Assembly (NCBI GenBank): GCA_015227615.1 | Contig: JAALGZ010000001.1 | Location: 558,001-622,000, forward strand | Length of the DNA: 64,000 nucleotides | Reading direction: 5' to 3' | DNA from: Labyrinthula sp. Ha | Lineage: Eukaryota; Sar; Bigyra; Labyrinthulida; Labyrinthulaceae | In this document: piece by piece, positions 34,167-46,000 of the stretch | Position numbering within the stretch: the first letter of the stretch is position 1 | Layout of the letters: every line of letters starts with the position of its first letter | Made by a program: the position numbers and the translations under genes | The notes under the pieces: model-generated | What the model was told of the DNA's origin: nothing | The model's input: only the letters and a program-made list of their open reading frames with translations | Database searches by the model: none

Positions 34167-34548
34167 TGTTGAAAAAAGGGAGGAATGAATTTCTTTTATC
34201 TAATATATTCCACAAATATAATCTCTCTTTTGAAACTTTGTTTGGTTTAATTTTTTCAATAATGGTTTCTTTCTTGTACTACTAGAACAGGATTGAAGCA
34301 ATTTTATATCTAACTAATTCATAATAAGAATTAACAACTAATATTGAACAAAGGTACTTTAGTTTAACCTTGGATCTAAACTTTTTCTCTTTAAAAGTAG
34401 AGTTTGAACTAATCCATCGCAAAAGTGTTCGAGAATAAAACAAACGGAAAATACCTTATCTAATCTTATTTCTAAATCCAACTTATAAACTGTTCAATAA
34501 TAAACAAGAAAATTTGCAAAGTTCAACTAACAAACGTATATTAATAAG
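34167..34548. other. Shared 3' spacer between convergent genes
   Basis: AT-rich spacer between the stop codons of the 7TM gene and the Roco gene. Nothing beyond presumed 3' UTRs and polyadenylation signals is recognised. Confidence 0.5.
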
Positions 34549-37500
34549 CTACAAGGCTTGCAAATCCTCCAGAAAAGTATCTACATTAACATGCTCTGCA
34601 GCTAATATTCTTTTACTGTACTCTTCTCTTGATGTATCAACAAACCAAGGTTCCAGCCCAGCATCTGCTGCTTTTTCAAAAGAAAGGTATGTTTTATCCG
34701 ACTGTGGGAAGAATAATTTCCAGCTGAGACCGTTTCCAATTATATCCCCCTGTAACTTTTGAAGCATACTTTGTACAATAGCCAAGGAGCTTTGACCTGC
34801 CTTCAAACTCTCTGGGGTATCTTCTAATTCAACATAAATAATGTCAATTGCTTTTCTCTCATAAAGTTTAACGAAAATGTTTTCGCCGAAGGAGATCTTT
34901 ACAAATTCTTCACTTACAACAGGTGCTTGCTCCGACCTAAGCAAGTTGGAGTGACCTACACACAGACATACCAACCGGTCAAAAACCCCATCCGGAAGAA
35001 ACGAAAACTCAAAAAAACAAATGTTCTTCAGATTTGGGTTTTCATAAATTTCATCCTTTGCTTCTAACCCAGCATCTTCTTCTTCTTTAGCAAGTTTTTC
35101 AAAGTCTATCTCTTGTCTTGGGGCTTCTCTCAAACCTTTGTGATCAAGATTTTCATCATACTCTTCTAAATCCTGGGAACCGGTGACCATGCAAGGAACG
35201 AAATACATCTTTTGAACCTGTTCTTTACCATCCTTATTTTTATGAAAGGTCCAGTCACAAAGTAACAGTGTTTGGCGCATCAAATCAAGAAGAAAGTCAA
35301 TTCTCTCCTCAGACCACATAAACCGAACAAACTGGTCAGTCAGAAGGCCTTCGTTAAAGAGTTTGAAAGAATCTTTTTCCAGACCTTCTTCTTCTAACAA
35401 TGCCATATTATGTTGGTGAAGTTTCTTATCCCTAATAATTCTTCCAATGCTTCTTATTAACCAGTCCGGGCGAAGCGTAACAACCTCTGCTAATGCAGAA
35501 GTTTGTTTCAGATGAAGAACTAAGCCTAGATCATGAAACAAGCGAAGTATTTTATTCAGCTCAGAAGATGCATATATCCGAAAACCCTTGGCTTCAACAG
35601 CAAAATCAGTGGTAGTGACGTAGGCTTTTCTACTTTGCAACAATGATTCAATCAAGTAAGTCCAGTTTAAAGGAATTTTTCTCTGCATGTATGGCTGGGA
35701 TCTAGCTACTCTGTTTATAGCTTTTTTCGCTTCACTTACACCTAAGCCAGTTTTATTACTAATCGGATAAAACTGAAAATTCTGCTTCAGATTTTGATCA
35801 TTGGCAAAGGGGTATTTCTCTAGGCAAGCGACTACTCTATTATTTATCTCTTCCAAATCTTCTTTAGAATGGATTTCATCCATATAGGTACCTAAGATCA
35901 AAAGGGGTGTTTCTGGCGCATGGAGGGCAAGAGAATTTAACCAGAAATTCAAATATCTTCTACAGAGTGTTGGTTCTCGAAGCATTAAACGCATATCAAA
36001 GAGTAAAACATAGACACCTTTTTTTGTCAAAAATAAATGATGCAGTGAATAAAATATCCTTTGACCCCCAAAATCATACAAAGAAAATTTAACCGTATCT
36101 CGTGCTATCTTAGCACCCTCCATTACATTCGCATAGTTGATTACTTTTCCAGGGCCACCAGTGCCAGGTGCACGCTGCATTGGGGCTGGCATTGCTACAG
36201 TTTTCACCGCACCCGATTTTGGCGCATCCTCGTCTTCATCCTCAGAATCTACTTCCTGTTGTTCATTTTCTTTCTTCTCGGTATCAAGTTCTTTAAATGG
36301 ATTAAAAGAAGCCTCCGCTTCTTCATCATCTTGAGTTTTCTCAACAGCCATGAGCGCTGTCTCACCTTTGAGATTTTGACCTTCTGCAACTACCAAGTTG
36401 TTTTCCTTGGCGATAGTCTCTTTCATCTCTTCAATTTGGTCTAACGCTACCCTGGCAGCAAATTCTTCTGACATGTTAAACATCTTCTTAGGATCGGTCT
36501 TAACCCATCCTTCCTTATCATTAACTCTTCCTTCTCTTAGCTCAGCACCAATAGTTGATTTCCATTGCTTCTCAAATGGAACTCCAAGTAAGCTGTTTAC
36601 AGTAGCTGTTTTTCCAGAGCGTCCAGCTCCAATAAACATAACTTTTGATCTCATCAACTTTCCTTTTGCCAAACCTTGAGTCATAATACTCGCTAAAGCA
36701 TCATTTTCTAAACCTTTCTTGTCTTCTTTATTTGCATGAGTCAAAATTTCAATCATATCACTTCCAACACCCCATATATTTTCCAAAGTTCTATTGACCT
36801 GCATAGCTTCTTCAATAGATTTAACCCCTCGAATTGTTGCTTTGTTCTTTGACATTGAAATTGTTTGTAGAGTTCTGTTTTCGCCTAGCATCTTACCTAA
36901 TGCAACGAAGGAGTCATCCTTCAGAGCTTGATTATCCACCCATAAAACTTCCAGTGTAGAATTTTGAGTCAAAGCTTCACAGATTGGTATAAAACCTTTG
37001 TCTTTCAATTTCTTTGATCCACCATTCAATTGAAGCTGTTTTAGACTCTTGTTTTTTTTTAAGGTTTCTGCAAAAGCTAGTCCCACATCTGAGCTTGTTT
37101 GGTTCTTAGAAACACTTAGAAATCTCAATCCTTCATTTTGTTCTAAGGCCTTTGCAAGTAAGAGCAATCCCTTAGGTGGAATCCTTTACATTAAATTAAG
37201 AGGAAGGTTTACCCACATTGGTTTAGGAAAAGAACTTTTAAAGTAGAGTTCAAGCTCAGAGCTATACTGAGAATATTTGCACCAGCAGATCCCAAATTTC
37301 TATTATTTCCAAGGTCAAGTTGTGTCAACGTCTATAACTTGACTAAGACTTAAAAACTACGTTGTTCACTTTCAGTGCATCTAAACATGCCTTAAACGAT
37401 GCAGTTCCAAGAGAGTTAGCGCTCAACCTAAATTTAACTGAATGAGCGAATATTACTCCAAATGCTCTAAGGTATCATTTTTAGCTAGGGCTTCGAAAAT

Positions 37501-37849
37501 CTGTATTCCAGATTTATCATTTATCTTACAGTTATCAAGTTCTAGTTTTCTTAAATGTCTAAGGTTGAAGACGAAGAGAGTTCTTACCTTGGAAGATCAC
37601 TGATTATTTTGGCCAAGTTTAAACATGCTTGTTTCTTTAGTACTTTATAGGACAAACTGAAATCTGATAAACTAGAAAAGTGACTACCTTATGTTCTCAA
37701 ATCCCTCGTTCAACAAATCATTCATGTGTTTAACACTTCCAGCCCTAAAACTAAAAAAAAAACTAAATATACTGCTGGAGGCGCTTATTCAATGGAGTTG
37801 GATCTTCGTCGTCTTGGTTTGGAAACATGAGATGATATGCTGGATACAT
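34549..37849 (-). CDS. Roco-family GTPase (LRR-Roc-COR), seven exons with ultra-short introns
   Basis: Seven exons (37849-37773, 37744-37688, 37656-37588, 37558-37457, 37427-37361, 37331-37213, 37183-34549) total 3126 nt and encode 1041 residues in one frame. Residues ~55-310 are RI-type leucine-rich repeats of ~28 residues (LEHLELSANSLGTASF, LTQLDLGNNRNLGSAG, LEVLWVDNQALKDD). The Roc GTPase follows: P-loop GAGRSGKT at 349-356, switch II DFGGQ at 534-538, and GTYMDE at ~595-600 in the G4 position. Between switch I and DFGGQ is an insert of ~120 residues with acidic, Glu/Asp-rich runs. COR follows from ~650 (LRPDWLIRSIGRII). There is no kinase domain. The ATG at 37849 is the first after an in-frame stop. 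Roco proteins are dimeric GTPases in signalling; the specific role here is unknown. Confidence 0.92.
37184..37772 (-). other. Six GT-AG introns of 28-31 nt in the Roco gene
   Basis: Introns lie at 37745-37772 (28 nt), 37657-37687 (31), 37559-37587 (29), 37428-37456 (29), 37332-37360 (29) and 37184-37212 (29). Each starts GTA and ends AG. Most have a pyrimidine-rich middle and an A 7-10 nt from the 3' end (CTTCAACCTTAG, CAAGTTATAG). Removing them leaves 3126 coding bases, a multiple of three, and an unbroken leucine-rich-repeat register. Confidence 0.9.
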
Positions 37850-40800
37850 AAACTTTTAAAATTTCTCCTTTCTCGATTACTATGGTTTCTGAAAAGGTTC
37901 GATTCCGTTTTTTAACGGCTAGGACTGGGATTTACTTGGTAATTCCCGAAGTTGTCGGTTTAAATGATCGAAATAATATTTGGGCAAAAGTAGTCTTTGC
38001 ACTTTGAGAAGAAGTTGAACATAAACAAACATAACTCTTATAATACTTTTCTCATTATTTCAAATAGAACAAACTCCGTTCTCTTTCCTCGTTCTGCCTG
38101 TAAGTTTAAGGGAAAAAAGGATTTCGAAAAATTCGCCTTCAAGACACGCACTCTCCCTCCCAAGAAAAACGGGGCACAAACACTTACTGGATTCCTAGCT
38201 CAAACTCAGCCTTCTTCTGGATAATAGCTCTTAATAGTAAATGATTGCAAGTACGTAGTCTGTTGAATTGGCAGTCGCTCCTGGAGCCAATACAAGCGGA
38301 AAGGACATACTTCCAGACACATCATTCTTTGCCGATGCTCTAGCAGTTACCAGAAAAACATATAAAACTAGGCCTCGGATTTGACAAGCTCTTGTAACAA
38401 TCAAATGAATCTTAGTTTGACACTGATTCTTACTGAGAAGTTTGGAGTTTAGATTCTTCTGTAATGATTCTTTTCTTTTTATCACCTGATTAGCAACAAA
38501 TATTTGGAGCTCATGCCCAGGCTCAAATGATCAACATATTGCTCTTTCATATTTGAACCGCAAAAGAAACTTCAAGAAATAATTTTTTTTCCATGATGTA
38601 ATCTACTCCCTGTTTAATTCCGGTCAACGTGGTATATTTAATCAAGGGTTGCATATGGTAAGGGTTCGGATTTAATTTATTGACAATTTATCATCAAAAA
38701 TTTTGCCAATGTTTTTCTTAGTGATTGATTCTGATGATTTTCCAAATATTTTGGCTGATTATTGACAATGAAAAGATTATGAATACAAGGCTGCCTCACA
38801 AAGCCCTGGGCCAAATAGCCAAAAAAATACTTTTTCATATTAGCAACGTACTCAATGCTTCAAAAAGCTCATCACATGGCCCAACCACATTCTCTTATTG
38901 CATTATTCCCATGTCACGAAACCAGTTTTGAAAGGTTTTCATACGGTTCAGAAACTAAGTAAGAATTTTTCAAAAATTTGAAAAATGGTCGGATAGCCCA
39001 TCTTTATTTTGATAATCAAAATAAAATCAGAAACATTTGGTAAACATCAAAATCCAAATTCTTTTATTTATGATCAGAAACAAAACCGTTATCAAATAAT
39101 TATCGGTAATTCGTATCAAAGGCGATGCCTAAACACGATACACCAACATTTACTATGACCATTTTCTGAGGGGGAATGAGGCCAATATTAATATTGATGT
39201 TCAGCTGAGTGTCACTAATCAATTAGAAAAATGGGAAATAATAAAAATCAAATGAAAACAAAAATATTTAAGAAGTTATACTGAAATTATCATCAAAGGA
39301 AAATGCATCACTAGCTTTGATTACTGAGCCTGGGCACAGCAATTTACTTCTTAGCTGGAAGCAATGGGATTTTTTTTGACCAAGTACTTATTTTAATGTT
39401 CCCACATCTACAGAACTATTTACTTTCAACATAAGTCGCACTTTTTAGATTTTGCGATGCACGGGTTTGATAAAGCTGAAGTATTTTTCCACGTTTCTTC
39501 CAGGAAGTCACTAAGACTTAGCGAGGAAAGTGAAGAATCGCTGAATATTTTGACAGATTGACTATATAACATTACTAGCTGCTTTCATTTTACTTCCATC
39601 TAAGTAGAAGGGAAAGGCAAACTCTCAGCTAGATAATTGTCAATTCTTTAATTATTCTTTGAAGGTTTACCTGCGTAAGATAGTCTTATGGATTCATCGC
39701 TTGGACTATTTTTAGCATCGTTAGGATAAACATACACATCTCAAGAGCTTCCCTTTGCTCTCGTTAACAATCGCTAAGAAACTTTAGACTATTTTTCTAG
39801 AGAATGCCAAATAGGTCCACTAACAAAGCAATCCTGACCACCTTCTGTTCACCCATGATGTTTAAACTGAAAGATCCTGTCATTGTAAATTTATCTCCAG
39901 GTAGTCGTGTTCAGCTCGCAAGTAATTAGGTGTGATATTAGCATTCTAGCCCTGTTTCTTGCCCAGGAAAAATAGCTATTAAAGATCTGACTTTAATTTT
40001 GCTGAATATGATGTAGGCTACTTAGATGGGACATGTTCTGCCAGAGGAAAAATGGGAGTGGCTTTAATGTCACTTTCATTTTATCAATTCAGATTTTAGA
40101 ATGTACTATGACGTGCCGCGCTAAAGGATTCTAACAAGAACTTCAGACAATGAATAATTAGGATTGATAGTGCGAACTAAAAATGTAAATATGTTTGTGC
40201 AGCAATAGTATCAAATATTAACTGACCACTCGTTCTTCCCATGAATGAAGAAGATTATGATCGCGGTGAAAACAAAAAGGTAGGAAACAAACAAAGTAAG
40301 CTACATCTACAAGAATTCATATCTGGCATCTAATCTGGTAGGGCCACTTCGATTTAGACGTAGCATAACCTAAAATTTCTGAGAATGTACTTGTCTTAAC
40401 TCTCAGTTCATACAAGTTTCTGTGGCCATCGTATAGGATTAAACTCTTAATCTATTTTGAGCATAGGAATACTGTTTCAAGTTGGTTTAAGATAGCGAGA
40501 AAGATTAAAGCGAGGTAGTATGCAAATCGACATAATTACCAGTCGGGAGAATTCTTAATGTAAGGGTATATTCATGGAACAGTATATTTTTTAACAAGCT
40601 GAAAAAAATATAGATACAAGAAACATTTAATTCATTAGCGATGATTTTTAATTTTAAAAGAATACACAGAATGTATAAGAGTAATCGTGCTCTTCATATA
40701 ACATACTACTGACACATTTGAACATCGAAACTTTAAAATATCTTCTCCCAAGCGCTTTAGAGATCTGGAACATATTTACAAAATTATAGTTATTCTTACT

Positions 40801-42814
40801 TACGGCTACATGTACCCGGTACCATAAATATATTTTGCAGCAATGATTTGTGTTATTGCTCTTGCATTATTTCACATTCTATAATCTATTATAATCGGTT
40901 CTATTTAAACATAATATATTAATATTGTAAAGGGAGCAAGAAATCTTTAAAAACGTAATCTCAGATATAAAAGTCAGAATACAATGTCTTGGTTCCATAT
41001 CGTATTAATATGGTTGCAGCTCTGACAGATCTTTAATAACTTGTCCTAACCACAAAATCGAAGGGATATTATTTTCGTTCTTAGATGTACTTGGCTCAAT
41101 AGTTTCATTTTCTGTACGAGTTTGTTGAAATAAAATGAGATAAATTAATCCTATTATTATAATTCCCATCTAACCCTTTCAAACGTTTAAACATAACCCC
41201 AACAGAACATTTCTTCTAAGAAAAATAATAACTGCAGAATATAATTCAGAGATCAAAAATAGGGATAGCCATCATTAAGTATAGTTTATAATGAAACATA
41301 TTCAACAAAGATAAAAAAATGTTTCACCAAAACATAAATAAACTTTCTTATTTTACGTTTGCTTAAGACGGGTTTCTCTATGTGAAAAGTATTAATCTAA
41401 AGCAAGACAATGTTATTTGATATGACTATGACATCTTTTACTTATTTTATCTCATTTTCATACCTAGGCAAAAATAAAGATAGAAAAATAATTGAATAGA
41501 TTTTCATGGCTAAAGATGGTGGAAATGGAAAGTTAAGAGAGCAAGAATAATTGAACATTGGTTTCTATTTGCTATTTGAAACAGTACAAAAAGTGCAAAA
41601 ATCTTACAGAGTTTTTTTGCTTCAAGAAACTTGTCAAATTCTATACTTTCAAAATGGAATTGACTTTGTAATAAAAAATAGAATTACTAACTCAGGAAAA
41701 TTGTTTGAGGATGCACCTAGGTTTTATATAGTAATTTATTCTTTTCCCTTAAATATCTTCAATAAAGACTATACGGATAGGGAAAGTTTCGACTCTGAAA
41801 GATATTTTGTAAAATCTATACTTTTGCAAGAGAATCAAACTAAATTAATTTCTTGCAAGAATCACCAATATTAACACCCATTGAACATTTCTGTCATCGT
41901 TAAGATGCATACGTTATTGTAAATCACTATCTTTTACAGTTTCAGTGAAACCGAAATAAAGTCGGATTACCCCTTTGGCAATTTTTCTGCATAAGATAAC
42001 TGTTCACAATTCATGCTAAAATTATTCTAAGAAATAGTTGCACTTAGACAAAGGATTATTTCATAATATATGGTTCTCTTACTTCAACTCTGCGCTTAAG
42101 TAAACGTCAAAAAATCGCCTTGCAAATGCATATTACACAATGTTGAAAAATAATTCTTAGACTAAGTGAATCCAAAAGCCAAGAAAAGGATGTAGTAATG
42201 CAATATTACAGAAAATATGCAACCACCGGAATAAAAGGGTAAATACATGAAAGCAAAAGAGTGAAAAGAGACTGCTGGCACTTTTTGCAAAAATTTGTGT
42301 ACTTAAAATTGGTCAATATTCATTCGGGTAGCTAAGAAATCTATAAGTTTATTCTAATAACCAATTCTTAATCACATAGGAGAATTTAGTGACATTGGCA
42401 TATCTAGAAACGAGGAATGGGGGGATAGCTTGTATTGGGATAAAAGTAGAATATATACCCTGGAACTGTTCACACGAAAAGTACACCTTTACAAAAGATG
42501 CTAAGAAATAAATTTAATTGGGGTCTATCTCCAGGTGTTGCTTGCTATTTCCAGAATATAGGGGAATAAATAGTATATTTTACGAAGCTGCCGGTGCTGT
42601 GTTGATACTCATAAAAACGAAATGTAGAGAATAAGAATATACAGGGTTTATTTTTTTTATAATCCACAAATAAAACACTCTGATTATCAATAAGATTTGT
42701 TGATCTCTTTTAGGCTAGTATTTCAATCAATAGTGAGGCTATGATGAGTCAATACAAAGTTGAGCCATATGAGGATATGTATATTTAAAAAGATAAACTG
42801 AAAGAGGTTGGGGT
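37850..42814. other. Gene-poor stretch with one MITE
   Basis: The 38.04-38.24 kb part just upstream of the Roco start is less AT-rich and may hold its promoter and 5' leader. Elsewhere only weak frames occur. A 107-codon plus-strand frame at 41551-41874 opens with TTG, is AT-rich and is unrecognised, so it is not called as a gene. Confidence 0.4.
38659..39131. mobile_element. Second, larger copy of the hAT-type MITE family
   Basis: The left end TAAGGGTTCGGATTTAATTT and the reversed right end TAGGCATCGCCTTTGATACG align with the ends of the 222-bp element at 12.5 kb. The right parts share TATCAAATAATTATYGGTAAT. It is 473 bp, so it carries extra internal DNA or represents a longer version. The flanking 8-mers (GCATATGG, AACACGAT) do not match, which suggests an old copy or slightly misplaced ends. 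Confidence 0.5.
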
Positions 42815-43035
42815 GCGCTTTATAATGATAAAATAGTTATCTTGTAACTTCTTGTATTTGCTGTGATGCCGAAATCCTGTGATTTATTTTTACCGATACG
42901 TCTGTATTAGGAAATAAATATTAGAAAAAGTTGAACCAATTGTCTAGTAATGTAACGTTGTTGCATAGCTATACAAGGAGTAAGCAGCGAGTAAGGAGAG
43001 ATTCGTAGAGCCTACTACTTATTGTCTAACTATAA
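42815..43035 (+). repeat. Dispersed ~220-bp repeat, copy 1
   Basis: It aligns over its length (roughly 65-70% by eye) with the reverse complement of the region upstream of the family gene that starts at 57155. Landmarks are AACCAATTGT, GTAATGTAA, and AGTAAGGAGAGA-TCGTA. No gene follows it downstream. It could be a shared 5' flank left after gene loss or a solo LTR-like fossil. Confidence 0.5.
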
Positions 43036-46000
43036 GGACGTTGTCAACTAAAAAATTAACTAAAATACTATTTTCCTCCTTATGTGTAACATTCCGATTT
43101 CTAAATAAAACAAGGTAGCAATAGCAATGCAAGAGGCCCAGATTTTTTGACTCCTTATTCAGGTACTCCTGATTTGACTGGCCCAAGAAACTTCCCAAAA
43201 TATAATATCTTAAACATCGAACAAATTTGAAGTATAAAGAATCGCGATTTTCCCATATTTGGGCGTACTTTAGACGGAGCTGTCAAGATATTTAGGGCAA
43301 ATTCTAATGCAAAATTACAAACCGAAACCATACAAACGAAGAGAGCTCACAAAAAAAACAGAACCAAAGTTTTCTGACTCCAAAAAGCTAAGTTAAAGCA
43401 AAACTTTAGAAAAATGGATCGCGGTTAGCTATGCTACCTCAGAAGAAATGGCCGAGGTCATTGTTACACTTGCTAGTAGGCACTTTTAGTGCAAAATTCA
43501 CGCTTCTCACTACTTTGAGCAGGAAACTAGCCTCGCAAAGTTGGGTTCAAACCACAAAAGGTGTTAAGAATATAAAATGAAGTGCTGCTTGGATAGAATT
43601 TCATTGTTTAAAGTTAACATTAAGCATAATCTTTGCACTTCTAAATACATTTTGGTCGTAATTAATGAAAATTACTACAATCATGCGGATAAAAGCACAT
43701 GAAAAGGTTTAGGAAAATGCAGAAAAGTTTACTACAAAGGGACTAGAAGCTATCCAACTCCTAAGGGTTATATACATTGAAATTGTAACAGCAGAGGTCT
43801 CTTATCATCGAAAATTTCCATGAAATTTATTCGATAACATACTAGTAAAATGAATTAAGAAAAAAACTGAAGAAAGGGTTCGTTATAGCGAGGATAGTAA
43901 TACTATTAAAAGGATAATCACATGTAGTAAAAGATACCTAGAATTTAGAGGAACATATATAATCTGAATTGAATTATGTCAAAGATGAAAAAGTCATTGT
44001 AAATGCCCTTCATTTTCAAGAAACCTATCAAAATAAATTGAAGAATGTATACAAAGGTAGCATCCTACTGGATACTAACCATCATATCAGCAAATATAGG
44101 TTAGTAGTTATGTGCTCTTGCTGGATCTATTGCTTTCTGAAAACCATAAATATTGGTTGCACAATGATGAAAAGCAGGCCAGGTATACATGTTGTATATA
44201 ATTTAAAACCAGGGCATGGTGAAGGCAGGTGCCATGTTAACAGATGGGTGTAAAGCAGTGGAGAATGTTGTTGAAGTAATTAATGCCTCGTAAGGGTTCT
44301 GAAAGAAATACTTCTTATCGACCTTGGAATCAGTGATATCCACCTTAAAATGTAGAAAAGAATTCAACTTCATCTCTAACTTGCGGAGTGCACCAACCGG
44401 AAGCTTATATATAGAGAAAACTCTAGATGGACTTATTGAAATATATTGGTACAACTTGAAGTCTGTACTCAACAGCAATGTATGTAAAACTAAATTAAAA
44501 AACAAACTTTTTGTCGGTTATGAAAGAAAAATGTCTTATGTTTACCCACAAGTCCCCACAAAGAATTGAATTTTATGATTCAGTTATCTAAGGGCATCGC
44601 AAGTTGTTGCCCACCCTTTAAACCCGGATTCTTTATCAGACTTTAATTTGACACGAGCATGCAGTATATAAGTACATGGGGATAAGCTTAAAAAAGTTAA
44701 GGATTTGATCAGGGAAAATAATATAATTTCCAAAGAAGCTAATAGTATATTCACAGTAGAGTTGAAGTTGATGGAAAACTCCTGGATCGTTGAATAGTTT
44801 TAGGGAACATAAGTTTGCTGTAAGTGATTTGACTACTAGATAAGAAAAGTAGAATATTCTGAAAATATTTGAAAGAGATGGAGTTACAGTTTTCTCTTGC
44901 AGTTGCAAACGTAGAATAATGGTCAATTTCTCCGGAGACACTGTGCTAGACACTGTGATCGTAAAAAGATTGAATACTTCGATATGGAACATCTTCCTAG
45001 AAGATACAGGTTTTAGGCCCAACCTCTTTACATACTTGCATTGTAGAGGATATGATGTGAAACTTCCGTGTCTGGGGGTTATGAACTTCAAGGTTAAAGA
45101 TCCATTATTTAATCTTGTTCCTCTCACAAGAGAGCCGGAGACTAAATTCTCCCAGCTTCTCACTACATGCAAGACGTTCTATCAAGATACGAAAGCCGGC
45201 TGCGAGGATTGAACAAATCATACGCAACAGTTCTGAAGATGATGGTTGCTTCGAAGAAAAATTCGGATACAAATTTTGTGAACATGGATGAGGTTTCCGG
45301 GCGGATTAGATTGGGATAATATTTGATCAGCCGAAGAAAATAGTCGCAAGGAGGAAGGGAAGGGAGAAAAGATGGCTTAACCTATAGGCTTTTCCCAAGT
45401 GGTTTTCATCAGTTTATCTAAGTTTCCCTCTCCTTTTTGTCTTTTTTATCCTCGAACCTTTCTTGGTAGAATAATACAGAATCCAAAATCTCTTCCTTTT
45501 TTTATTTCTGAAGTTTGTGATGCAGAGAATAACCCTGAACCCAAACCACCACCTTTTTTCGTACTTTTTTGCTTAGGCTTTGTTTTCAATAAAGTTATGT
45601 TCTACACAGACCCTTAAGTTTTTGTTTTTTCTTAGTCCCTAAATAATTTTCTGCTTAAAATAACCTTGAGGCAGAAACAGTTTCGTTTTTTATCTTAGGC
45701 TCTTCATGTAAGAATAACATTAAACTCAAGCCTTTTTCGTTTCTTGAAACTAGGGGTTTGAATATGTAAAGATTTTGAAAACTATCCAATTTTCTCTGTC
45801 GTTTTCTCTTTTCCCAAAATAAATATTGAAAGAACAACTAGCCGTACTGTAGTACTGCTCTCTACTGAGTGGGGCTTCCAATCCCAACCCTTTCTCGTTA
45901 TCTTCCTCCTTAGTTTTTTCAGCCTCTTGTGCAAAGTAGAAAAACATCCACTGGGGAGATTAAGAATGCATTTTGTTTCCTTGAACCCTCTTTTTTCATC

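Noticed and set aside
37881-37935. tRNA-like T-loop sequence GGTTCGATTCC
   Set aside because: The flanking bases form no acceptor stem, anticodon arm or D arm at the required distances.
41551-41874. 107-codon plus-strand frame loosely resembling the middle of the 364-residue family
   Set aside because: The resemblance is a few residues in one segment, the frame opens with TTG, and no flanking family sequence is present.
44636-45172. 178-codon minus-strand open frame
   Set aside because: The opposite strand has an equally protein-like frame, neither matches a known family, and the surrounding DNA looks decayed; I could not decide which, if either, was coding.
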